Below, piece by piece: positions 25,457-36,657 of a DNA stretch of 64,000 nt. The stretch covers positions 17,620 through 81,619 of the forward strand of contig JAJEKB010020682.1 of NCBI GenBank assembly GCA_022393335.1. The letters run 5' to 3'. The notes under the pieces are model-generated. The model had not been told where the DNA came from. It saw nothing but the letters and a program-made list of their open reading frames with translations, and made no database searches. Position 1 is the stretch's first letter. The number at the start of each line of letters is the position of its first letter. The DNA comes from Macrotrachela quadricornifera (lineage: Eukaryota > Rotifera > Eurotatoria > Philodinida > Philodinidae). A program made the translations under genes and the position numbers.

Positions 25457-26487
25457 ATCTAAAAAACTGAGTGAAGATATGTTGCTTGTACATGATACAT
25501 GTACAAATATATTCCGTTTATCTTAAGTAGTTCGAAACAATTTTCTTCTATTGTATGTTTAACTGTTCTTAATTACGATGAGAATATGTTTGGAATATCC
25601 AGTTTACTCTAGGGATGTGCAGTTTCAACTTACTGACGACTGACGTCACTGATTGGAAGCATTGATAAAGTGAATGAAACAACAATGCCTGTGACACAGT
25701 TTATACCAACATTGGTGTACACTAATACGGATGCTGACTGATTCTCAAAAATATTTTGCGATTGAGTGATCAATGCTTTTGGAGAATTAAATGGCTTTCA
25801 AAGAAGTAATTACTTCCCACCACCGATCTGGCATGTAGTGGGCAGGTGAACCCGTGAAAAATTTTCAAACTCTTATCGATTCTAACGCAGCTTGACAAAA
25901 GGAATCCGAATATCACATTGATTTTGAAATTTGAGCGAGTTATACTAGAGTTTTATGAACCACAACACAGCGAAATATAGTAATTTTTGACCAAAAATGC
26001 AAAAAATTGCAAGAGTTCCTCACAGTATTTTGGCCTATATCTTGGTCAAAAGAGGGCCTAATCAGAAAACATTTTTTAGCAAAATGATTAGCGAAAGAAG
26101 CTCTACAAACTCTAAAAGTTTGAGCAAAATCGGAGACGATCGCCGGATCTTCTGGCTGTTTTCGCTAGAAACACCTTAGTGGAGTCGAGTCGAGGATCCT
26201 ATCTCCTGATCGAACGGTGCCTAACGTCTCTATACGATTGTTCGGGGATAGTAGTTGAAGATGATGAATTTTTGAATCGAGTGATTCATGTAGGAAGTGA
26301 TTTGTTAGAGTCAAGAGGGTTTCATATCATGGGAAGAAAGATTTTTTTGGTCTTAGATGAGTCATTACCCCTAGACCGTCGCCTAGTGTCTGACAGAATC
26401 CACCTCAGATTCGTGTTCTTCGCATCGGAACACTTCGAGAAACGCTTTTTGGTGAGAATTAGATTTCGATGGCTTTTACCCCGCAAG
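25457..26487. other. Intergenic, no confident gene
   Basis: ORFs at 25997-26179 and 26179-26499 lack recognisable domains; the second starts with GTG and runs into the hAT MITE. Base composition here is less AT-rich than elsewhere, as in 27.2-33.4 kb, so an old gene or repeat is possible. Confidence 0.3.
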
Positions 26488-27229
26488 TTAGAGATGTAAC
26501 CGGTACCGGACAGGACCGGTTGAAATAGTTTGACCGGCCGGTCATCACCGGTTTTTACCGGTCTACAGAAATCTTTCACTCCAAAAATTCACCCCTACTC
26601 CTCCTCAGGGTTCACAGTCAAAAACTAAATTTTACAATTTTTTTACAGTTTTTTCTTAAACTTGTCAACAGCAAATTTAGGTGCAAGTATGAAAATAATT
26701 GTATTGTTTCAAGAATTATCAGTTTTATTTTCTTTAATTTATCTAAATATTTTTAGTTTTTTAACGGAGATTTATTTTATTTCCTGAGCAGTACAGTTAC
26801 AACAGTGTCACTTGATATAAACTTCACAAGTAATCTCATTAGTGGCTTGCTATAGACTAGATTTAAGGCTGATCTGTGATTTTAAAAAAAATTTAGCTTT
26901 TTGCTAAAATCTCGATGAAAAACTTCAAGATTTGCACAGAAGCAATCAAGTGTTGGGTAGATGTCTGTTTTTTCTCGAAAAAGAAACAGCACATGCTCAT
27001 CGTTTAGCAACTCTACAGATATAAACGATTATAGGGCCATATATTTCTTGTTGTAGACCAATGGAAATGTGAGAAAAAAATACAAAAATGGATCTTTTTA
27101 ATCAACAGTAAATGGCCTAATATATTGGCCAGTTTTTACCGGTTTTTACCGGTCTAAAAAGTTTTTTCAACCGGCCGGTCACCGGCCGGACCGGACCGGT
27201 TTGAAAATTCTGGATCGGTTACAACTCTG
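26488..27229. mobile_element. hAT-type MITE with 7-8 bp target duplication
   Basis: Ends TTAGAGATGTAACCGGTACC and GGATCGGTTACAACTCTG form a YAGAGnTGTAACCG inverted repeat typical of hAT ends. CCGCAAG flanks both sides (26481-26487 and 27230-27236). The subterminal regions are packed with ACCGGT/CCGGCCGG repeats. No coding capacity. Confidence 0.88.
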
Positions 27230-27339
27230 CCGCAAGAAGCAGGTAAACAGATAAACTCTTTGTTTTTATATGACTCTTTCCTCTCTACAGTCGACGAGGC
27301 GGGAAGAAACGAAGAACAGAGATAACTAATGATACACAG

Positions 27340-27346
27340 TATATAA
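27340..27346 (+). promoter_or_regulatory. Candidate TATA box
   Basis: TATATAA lies 43 bp before the ATG of the F-box exon at 27390. Spacing is short but plausible with a brief 5' leader. AT-rich background lowers confidence. Confidence 0.35.
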
Positions 27347-27389
27347 TCGACACAGAACGGAGAAAAACACATTTCATTCGCTTTTACCT

Positions 27390-27542
27390 ATGTCGCACGC
27401 GCACGCCATTTCTCTTCACACTCTACCATTGGAGTTGGTCTTCCGCATCCTTGATCATCTGAATGCTTTCCATCTCTTCTGTTCGATGCAAAACGTCTGT
27501 CAACGGCTTAATGATATCCTGAACAGCTATCATCGATTCCAG
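27390..27542 (+). CDS. F-box exon, likely N-terminus of a longer gene
   Basis: From ATG, 51 codons contain a clear F-box: LPLELVFRILDHLNAFHLFC, then NVCQRLNDILNSYHRFQ. The exon ends in CAG followed by donor GTAACG in phase 0, so the ORF extending to 27638 reads into an intron. F-box domains bind Skp1. The next convincing coding sequence on this strand is the LRR exon array at 31133-33344, whose exons are all phase 0. An F-box/LRR protein is therefore plausible, but about 3.5 kb without recognisable exons separates them. Confidence 0.65.
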
Positions 27543-30500
27543 GTAACGTTAAGTTTCAACCACGCTTGTCTATTCGTTACGCTCGTCATGAAGCAGTTTC
27601 AGGCTTTCATCAAGCAGAGATATGACGGATCGACTTAAGTGTCAACTCTGAGAGTGTTTTTTCCCAATCATTTTCAACGGTGAGATGAAAAAGAAGCAAT
27701 AGGTTAGCGCATATCAGCATCCGACAGCTGTTTTTGTACGCTTTGCGGGGGTTGTATCCTCATGACATCGTCATTGTCTGTTTATATGTAATCATCCACG
27801 AAACACAAGCACATAAATGATAGCCATTCACGTGCATGCAAACCATTGCTTCTCCTGTCTCTCAGTGTAGAGAACTATTTTTTCAGAATGAACGCCAAAA
27901 TTTTACCAGACTGTTATGAAGAATAACTAATGAAGAATCATGTCATTGTGTCACCACGATCAACGCTACAGTAGTGAAAAGACTAACTGCCTGATGAGTT
28001 TCTTAAGTTGACTGGTATGTTTCCCGTTTAACCGTTCTCTAAATGAGTCATCAACTAGAAGCAAAGAGCGGCGATAGTGAATACATAACGTTGGAACTCA
28101 TGAGTAGCGGCAACCGTAAAATTCATGTCGAATAGTGATTTACGAGCGCTACCTTTGCGTATGAAGCGAAAGTTCTTAGAGCGTCGAATTCAATTGAGCC
28201 CACATCTGAGAGATATGGATTCGGTCAGATTCGTTGCTCAATACAATGATGGAAAATAGTGAAAATAATGATGAGCGCAATCATTGCTTTTCCATGGCTG
28301 AGTATAACTACTCAAAAGATTTCACGTGTATCGAAAATCACTCTATATATAAGCACTAGCGAAGGTACTCTTTGCCAACCTGTAACTTTTCGTAATACAC
28401 ACACAGCACCTTAGAAGACGACAGAAGATGTAGGCAAAGGTGTCCTCGAGAATTTTGCATCTATCACCATAGAATGTTCGGCAGTGCATAGCCGAGAAAG
28501 GGAACTGCAGCGTTGCACCACTTCAACTCCTCTCCAAATCGACTCCTATTCTAGGAACTTCGCAGTAACGGTAACTCCTATCCTTATTCGTTCCCTGTAT
28601 CAGGCTCCCGCTGTAAGATCGAAACTTCTCTACATCCATTCTTATTCTCAGACACTCGGGGCAACTCATTCTCTAGTTTATAAATTCCGCTCCAACGCTA
28701 TCTAGGTGGAGCAGTCATTTCATTTCAAATTCAGTCCTTTTTGACAACCTAACCCAGGAGTTACAGTTGTCCATCTTTGGTGCACACACTCAAACCTACC
28801 TTCAAGTGCGATAGTTCACTGAGAATCGTTCTAAGAATGCGCTATGTCATGCTCTATACTCATGCTCACTTCCATGTACAACAGCTTCGTGCACCACGAG
28901 TAGGAGGTAGTAGATGAATACTTCAAAACTCGATCGAAACCACAGTGTATCGAAACTGAGTGATATTTCACCCAGCCTTACTCTCCTAACACTTTCGATC
29001 GCGCCAACTCACTTTCAGCGTTCTACTGGACCTAGGTCAGTGCCATAGAAAGCTTGTTACGACTAGTTCTAGCAGAAATTAAAGCATGACAATTCATCCA
29101 AACTGGTTAAAACCTCTCTAGATCCCTCTCCTCTGATGTGTCGATCTCATTTCGATTTTTCTTGCAACCCAGAGGAGCGCCATGGACAGTTTGATGACGC
29201 CAACTCTTACAGGGGCCAAGATATTCCATTTCATCAAAGCTGGATTAAGATGTCATCAACGCCCCACTCCTTCACTCTTGTTCGAGGTGCCAACCCCCTC
29301 CCGATCTTTCTTGGAACCTAAGAAAGTATCATGTAGAATTTGGTGACCGTAGCTATTGCAGCGACTCAAAAACTACAATATACTATGACTTCGATGAAAT
29401 TTCATCCAGTTTTGACTTCCTCACCCCAGTTGGAGGTTTTAAATCCACGTTGACCTTCCTTGGGACCTAGGTAAGTACCGTGGAAAATTTTATGATTGTA
29501 GCTATTACAGGGACTGAATGCATAGCGAACAGGCAGACAGACGTTTCATTTTACATCTATAGATCGGGCGTTTTTTAAGCCATCTTACTGACAGCCTTCC
29601 GAGAGCATAAGAGGAGCATGGAGCCTGCTCAAAATGTGAAAAGCTGCATGAAACAGTGAATCAATGAAAGAAGCATAGAGATTTTTCATTCTGTCCTTTA
29701 CAGTATTTCAACAACACCGAGAAAGACGAATCTCTCCGAGTCTACATTCCGAATTCGAATCCTAATATTCAAACTTGATGCATATCTAATGAGCATCAAT
29801 CAACGCGTTATTCGACATTACTGAGCCCTGTAACACTTTCTGGTGAATGGGCTCTATTGCTCCGCTTGTCACGAGAAAAGTGCTCGAAGTGTCCACTTGC
29901 TTTAAAGCTCATACCTTAACAAAAAGTACACCTCCGTGTGATTAGCAGAGAATCTAAGACATTCGCGCTCATGGCTTTTCACTCAAAAGCTATGACTATG
30001 TCATCATCTATATGATATATGTATTGAGGAGTCGAGAATGGTCTGAAAAGTTTCTGATTGGAAAAATACAAGTTTTCACCGTAGTCTTAATAATATCCTA
30101 TCATTGACGAAATTTTCTTCATGACTTCCATCTTAATCACGGCAAGCATTTTTCTTCACAAAACCAGCGTCCAACGTCGTCGTTCCAGACACAGTGTTTG
30201 GCATTTTCTTTTTGCGACTGCGAGTGAAGAAATACAGATAATCTAATAGACTTACATACCATTCATTAAGTTCTTCTTTCTGACGCTAGTACGATATAAA
30301 CAAAAGACAGTGCAAACCTACGTATATGGATTCATATAGTCGCCTAGGGCGAAGTTTTTAAACACAGAATTCCATGAAGCCTTGCACGAGAAAACCGAGA
30401 GTCTCTGACTATCTCGAGAGAATAGAAGCATTATTATGGTCGGAATTTTACAGACTTTTTTCCGTTGATTCGTATCAAATTCACATGCGTTCCGGTAAAA

Positions 30501-31132
30501 ATTCATCAGAAATCATCGCAGAAAATTCTGGTGGAGCACTGCTTCCTTGAAATCTTCAGAAAGGTTCCGGTAACAAAAGTTTTTTAGCCGGTTTTCTTTA
30601 CCCACGGATATGGTGCTCGAAAAGTTACTATCTGAACCGTAATCTCATAAAACTATTTTCGACTTCCAAATCTAGTCATCTCCAAACGTACTCAAGGTGA
30701 GATCAGATCGAAATCCAATGAAAACCAATGAGTTCCTGTCGATTCTAGTGATAATCCTTGTCCCTGAAAACTGATCGGAATCTTTCCTGCGCACCGTCGT
30801 TCGAAACAAGCGAAAATCAAATCCTTTTTTCAGGCCCAAGAATACCAACTCATACTAACTCGGTTCTGTCGGTTTGAAAATCATTCAGCAGCATCCTATC
30901 GAACGCTCTAGATCTAAATGCATATTTCTTACACATCATCACGAGGTTCTACTTTTACACTCAAAAGTCATGAGTGCAAGCCCTCAATGCTTTTGCCTAA
31001 TCTCATCGAGATCCATGTGTCATTGAAAATGAGCTGTACATTCAAAGGAGACTTCCGGTACCTCCGTAATGAGGGTGAACACAACAGGTGTTATCTTCTC
31101 TCCCTTCAACCCAGCCGTCTCCTATTACAAAG
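27543..31132. repeat. Large intron or intergenic region with degenerate repeats
   Basis: No convincing exon. Around 28930-29560 are three diverged copies of a ~190-300-bp sequence sharing GGACCTAGGTAAGTACCGTGG and TGATTTCACCCAG-like words. It is less AT-rich than the rest. A decayed LRR-like unit may end at ~31083 (AGGGTGAACACA), with AC in place of the GT donor. Confidence 0.4.
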
Positions 31133-33344
31133 TCATTCGCCTCACTGAATTTGCACGACAACCGAATGAGAGACGTCGGCACACAGCATCTAGTCAACGT
31201 CTTGAAACTAACCACGTTAGGAGCTATCTTCCCTCATTCATCCCAGCTATATCCCATTTCACAGACACTCACCACGCTGGATCTGGGCGACACTGAAATC
31301 GGGGACATCGGTGCACAGCGTCTGAGCAATGCTCTGAGAATGAACACGGTAGGTACTATCTCCCCTTCATTTATTCATCTGTATCTCTTTGTACAGACAC
31401 TCACCTCACTCTCTCTGGACAAGAATCGAATCGGAGACATTGGCGCCAAGCATCTGGCTGATGTTTTGAGCGTGAACAAGGTAGGTATCGCCTCACTTCA
31501 ATCATCCATTTGTATCCCTTCGCACAGGCCCTTACCTCACTTAACCTATACTACAATCAAATCAAACACGTCGGCGCACAGCATCTGAGTGTCGCTCTGA
31601 AAATGAATACGGTAGGTGCTATCTTTCTTACATTCACACATCTGTATCCCAACGCACAGACACTCACTTTACTTGATCTGCGAGTCAATGGCATCGGAGA
31701 GGTCGGAGCACCGTATCTGAGTGATGCTCTGAGAGTGAACACCGTATGTGCTGTCTTCCGATTATTCAACCCTGCTGTATCCCATGACATAGACACTCAC
31801 CAAACTTTACCTCCGCGCCAATCAAATTGGAGACGTCAGCGCAGAGAATCTGGGCGCTGTCCTGAAAATGAACACAGTAGGTTGTACGCTCTCTTCATTC
31901 ACTCATCTCTATCTCTTCGCACAGACACTCACTTCACTTGATTTGGGCGCCAATCAAATCGGAGACATCGGGGCACAGCATCTGGCTGATGCGCTGAGAG
32001 TGAACACAGTAGGTCCTGTCTTCCATTCATTCCCTCGTCTATATTTGTTCGCAAAGACACTCACTACACTAGATTTGGGCTTGAATAGAATCCGAGAGGT
32101 CGGCGCGGAGCATCTGGGTAGTACTCTCCACGTGAACAAGGTAGGTAACGTCTCGCCTTTATTCACCCATTTGTATCCCTTCGCAAAGACACTGACCACA
32201 CTACATCTGAATAGCAATCATATCGGAAACATCGGTGCACAGCACTTGGGTGATGCTCTGAGGGTGAACACGGTAAGCACTATCTTTCCTTCATTCCCTC
32301 ATCTGTATTTCTTCGGGCAGTCACTCATCTCACTTGAGCTGAGCTTCACGAAAATCGGGTACAGCGGCGCGCAGTATCTGGGCAACGCTCTGAAAGTAAA
32401 TTCGGTAGGTGCTATCTTTTCTCCACTCAACCATCTACATTTATCCACAAAGGCACTCAAATTATTTCATCTGGGCAGCAATCAAATTGGAGATTTCGGA
32501 GGAAGCAATCTGGGTGATGCGCTGAGGGTGAACAGGGTAGGTGCTATCTTCGCTCCATTCACTCACTTGTATTCCTTAATACAGACACTCACCTCACTCT
32601 TCCTGCACCACAGTGGAATTGGAGAAGGCGGCGCACGTCATCTGGGTGATGCTTTGAGGGTGAACACGGTAAGCCCTATCCTCCCTTCATCCACTCAACT
32701 CTAGCTCTTCACATAGACACTAATCTCACTCGATTTGCGCGGCAATCAAATCGGAGACGGCGGCGCGCAGCATTTGGGTAATGCTTTGAGGAAGAACACG
32801 GTAGGTACTATCTTCCCTTCATTGACCCATCTGTACCGATTTACACAGACACTCACTTCACTGAGCTTGGGTGGCAATCAAATCGGAGACGTCGGCGTGC
32901 AACATTTGGGTGATGCTTTGAGGGCCAACACAGTAGTTACTATCATCCCTTCGTTGATTCATCTCTACCGTTTTACATAGACACTCACTTCACTGAGCTT
33001 GGGTGGCAATCAAATTGGAGACGTCGGCGCACAATTTCTGGGCCTTGCTCTGAGGGTGAACACGGTAGGCGCCATCTTTCATGCATTCAACCCACCTTTA
33101 TCCTAACATGCAGACGCTCACCTCACTCGATCTGTACGACAATCGAATAGGAGAAATCGGTGCACAGCATTTGCTTGATGCGCTGAGAGTGAACACGGTA
33201 AATGCTATCTTTCCTTCTTTCACTTATCTATATCTCTTCGCGTAGACACTCAGCTCATTGCGTCTGTACGGGAAGAACATTGAAGAAAATCTTTTGATCA
33301 CGATACAAGAACTTATTACGGGAAATCAAAGTTTGAGATCGTAG
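31133..33344 (+). CDS. Ribonuclease-inhibitor-like LRR protein, one repeat per exon
   Basis: Seventeen exons in tandem. Starts: 31133, 31265, 31397, 31528, 31660, 31793, 31925, 32057, 32189, 32321, 32453, 32585, 32717, 32849, 32981, 33114. Each is 84 bp and encodes 28 residues of the type TLTSLDLGxNQIGDIGAQHL plus GDALRVNT. The final exon 33246-33344 is a C-terminal cap ending in TAG. Introns are 47-49 bp (mostly 48), GT-AG, starting GTAGGTGCTATC and ending CGCACAG or ACATAG. All exons are phase 0-0. The repeat matches NLRC3/RNI-type LRRs that bind proteins. The first unit's donor is irregular (ACGTTAGG), and upstream exons are unclear, so this is the C-terminal part of a gene that may begin with the F-box at 27390. 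Confidence 0.85.
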
Positions 33345-33450
33345 TGATGGAATATACTGTGACTATATAAAACAAGCTTGATTGGATCCGTGTAGATTGT
33401 CGCGATTTTAGTTATATCGGATAAAGGTAGAGGGTGAGTTTTAAAGAAGA

Positions 33451-36400
33451 CTACCGCAAGCGGCTGCGTCCGAATTGTACGGACTCTTCAAGCGGTTTAA
33501 ATAAAATCTGCATAAATAGATTAATATCAGATGTAAAACAGATTGAGCTATATAACATGGAGATATAAACCAATTTGCTGATATCGACTCTTGCTTTTTC
33601 AGCAATAGATGTTTGATGTCTCAGTTTGTTGAGTTGCTGTAGCAAATATGTTTTTTTTGATGAAGTTTAAATGCAGAGTTTAGCTTCGCCGCCGCAATTA
33701 CTAACTTCAATAAGATAATATTCTTAAGGGCTTGATAAGAATATATCTGAAATAGAGGAAAGAGTGTATAATTCACGTTGAGGTTGATGAAAAAAAAGCA
33801 ATAACAGAATTTAAATATACGAAAGGGTAAATTAGCTAGTCAATGAAATCGTTTCATACTTCAGAATGAGCAGCTTGAGCTTTACCAAATTGTATTTTAG
33901 TATCAATTGATTTTCGAAAATGTCGAGTATAATGCATAACTTATTCGTGGGTATATTTTTTTAATTGCATAATTGAATCATGAACGTTGCTCTTTGAAAA
34001 CACTGTTGCTGTTGTAGTTATTCGAGATAATTCAACTAAATGTTTGAATATTTGTTCACCAGAATGATGTTCTCTATGACATTCGGGCATTATACCACAT
34101 TCAAAGAAGTCATCGATTATATTACTAATATTATCCTTCAATCGACTTATTTTCTCTTGTATAAATTCAATGTTTGTGTCATTATTAAGTTCTTTGGTAG
34201 ATTAAAGAACTTCTGCTGCCCAACAGCTATTTTCTCGACCTGATTTTAAAAATGTTCTCGAAAGTTTTAATTTATAATCATCTTGAATCCATTTATCATA
34301 AATTGAAATGATTGCTGAAACATAAGCATGGGTCACATAATTATGTATCATAAAGTTTGCACTGATTGATTTATCGGTATACCATTTTAATACTTGATTT
34401 CCATTAAGATAATCACAATTATCATAACTAGTACGATTCATTGACCATTGTGATGATAGTTGTTTACTACGATGATAAGAATAATTTGTTTGACGATTAT
34501 TATGCGCATAATGACGACGATTAGTAAAAATATCACTCTGTTGATGAAAATTTTGATTAGATCGATTTCGATAATGAGATTGATGCATGTTCTCATGACC
34601 ATGATTATTATCTGAACAGGATTGTATTGTTGATTGATCGATGAAGACTGAACTGCGTTGTTTTTTTCGACATGATTTGAAAAGATAGTACTCTTTAACG
34701 CTCAAGACAGATATATCTGAAGTAGAAAACAAATCTATTTATCATCAAAGACTAGGCTCAAAAAATAACCATAAAGAAAAGGAATAAAAAAATGATGAAA
34801 TATGATTTATTTATGATAAATAGAATGTAACTAAGTTTATGTGGTTTTTTCTATGCCGTATTCATCCAGGAAATTCTTGAGTGCTAAAATAAGAAAAAGA
34901 TATATTTTAAATCAGAAAAATTTCATGGCAATGTATCTTTACTTGTTGATGAAAAATACATTTCTATATATAAGCTTCAACTTGTTCTTTAGACCATTTC
35001 TCTTGTATAACCTCGTCGAATTTGGTAATTGCTAAACAATTACTATATGGAGGGTGAGGGTGAGATTACAGATGAGATAGATAAATTTCGAAGCAGTCAT
35101 ACGACATGTTTCGTGGATTGTATTTTTGATAGAAGAATCTCATTGAATTTTTTTTCGAAGTAACATTATAGTTATCTGAAATGATATTGATGAGAATTAC
35201 ATTGTATTAGAAGAATATTTATTTAGTTTCAGTAGAATTGGTTAGAGTTTTGAATACATTTTCTATATGGAAAGAGCAAAGATATTTTGGTGTTTATGTT
35301 AAGAAAGTTAATATAAAATAAATGACCCGTTTGAGTGGTCATCATGGCTCTTGTTAGGATATTCATAGCAATCATTGATATGACTGCGATCATCGTAGTT
35401 GTCATTGTCGTCGTCGTGTTTATCACCATAAGAAAATGTCTTTTTAAATTGATCTATCAATTGTAGATGTTTTATCAGAGCTATCTGACGACTTTTAATG
35501 ATACTCATCATTGAACGCACATTGAATTCTGAAGGAGCCATCGTTGTTAGTCATGGATGTAGAGTGAGAAATGTTTTCTTTTTATCTTCGATGATCATAG
35601 CATATTTCTGTGCTTCTGCTGTTGTCTTTACAATTTCTCTTTCCAAAAACAATTTTTTGTAATCACAAGGTTCTTTTTCATTGGACAATTGAGTATCAGT
35701 TATGCCAAATAAGTTATTGAAAAGCATTCAATACCGACTTATGTAGTTGTCAGCGTCGTCTAACAAACGTTGTTTGGAAAAACTTGTTTCTTCTTTAGCT
35801 CGCTGTTTATCGAAAGTAGCTTGCCCAATATCTCTCGTTACAATCAACTAGAATAAAATAGGAACTATTTTTAATAGAAAAACAATGCGATGAAATTCAT
35901 ACTTATTCAGCAGTCAGCTTTAACCAAATGAATATCATTAGCAATAATCATCAACAACTTTCCTTTTTCGTCGAATTGATCACGTACGTGTCGTCGATCT
36001 TCACGTACGAATTCAATAATAACTGCTGATAATAGAGTCCTATCTGTGATCGATAATGGTAAATCTGGTAATGGATGTGAATGCTGTGTTTGTTGTTCTA
36101 AATATTGAATCAATTGGTAGATAGCGTTTTTGTCTTTTTGCTCGATAGTTTTCAAATGTTTCTTAAGGTACTCTTCATTTTTAAAAAATACTAGACTAAT
36201 TCTATCCCGTTTAATCTCACCTTTGGCCATCAAACAAGCCTATTTTCGTGCAGCTTGTAATTTGGTAACATCTGTTTCGAGCCATTGTTTGATTTTCATA
36301 TGACGATTATCATCATGCAGGAGAATGAGAAAAAATTTTGTTTGAATTCCTTATTCGAAATGTTCCAATAATCAGATATAACTTGACATTCAAGTGTGTC

Positions 36401-36657
36401 TGTTTTTATCTGGTCAATATCATTTACATGACAATTCTAATTACAAGAAAGAATAACATTTCTAGTAAGAATTATTGAACAATAAATCTTACTTGTTGTT
36501 CAGTAGATTCTGATAATAAGAGTTCTTTTTCTTGTTTCTGTTTTCCGTGATGGAATGGATGATTTGATTCAGTAGTAACATTAACGATGATGTCATCAGA
36601 TGAAATATTTTCATTTTCGTTGGTATTGTGAAGAGACATTGACTCACTTGTAGCCAT
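33451..36657 (-). pseudogene. Multi-exon unknown gene with in-frame stops
   Basis: A minus-strand series of coding-like exons can be read from ATG at 36657 (exon 36493-36657, donor GTAAGA) through 36409-~35917, ~35848-~35330, ~34727-~33855 and a two-exon end finishing at TAG 33451-33453. The protein is rich in polar residues, with a His/Asn/Ser-rich middle (~34300-34650) and helical segments such as KHLKTIEQKDKNAIYQLIQY. Internal stops interrupt the frame at 36240-36242 (TAG), 35728-35730 (TGA), 35551-35553 (TGA), 34202-34204 (TAA) and 33941-33943 (TAA), and one apparent single-base slip occurs in a T-run near 36335. Coding sequence continues in frame across each stop. Family not recognised. 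Confidence 0.55.

Noticed and set aside
26179..26499. 106-codon plus-strand ORF
   Set aside because: GTG start, no domain, and the ORF runs into the hAT MITE.
29740..29765. tRNA B-box-like GAATTCGAATCC
   Set aside because: No matching A box or cloverleaf could be folded around it.
31954..32217. Minus-strand ORFs opposite the LRR array
   Set aside because: Shadow frames of the repeated LRR exons.
31868..32704. 278-codon ORF taken as a single exon with 44-residue repeats
   Set aside because: Conserved GT...AG borders every 48 bp, TAG acceptors in sister copies and 47/49-bp variants show that the 16-residue inserts are introns.
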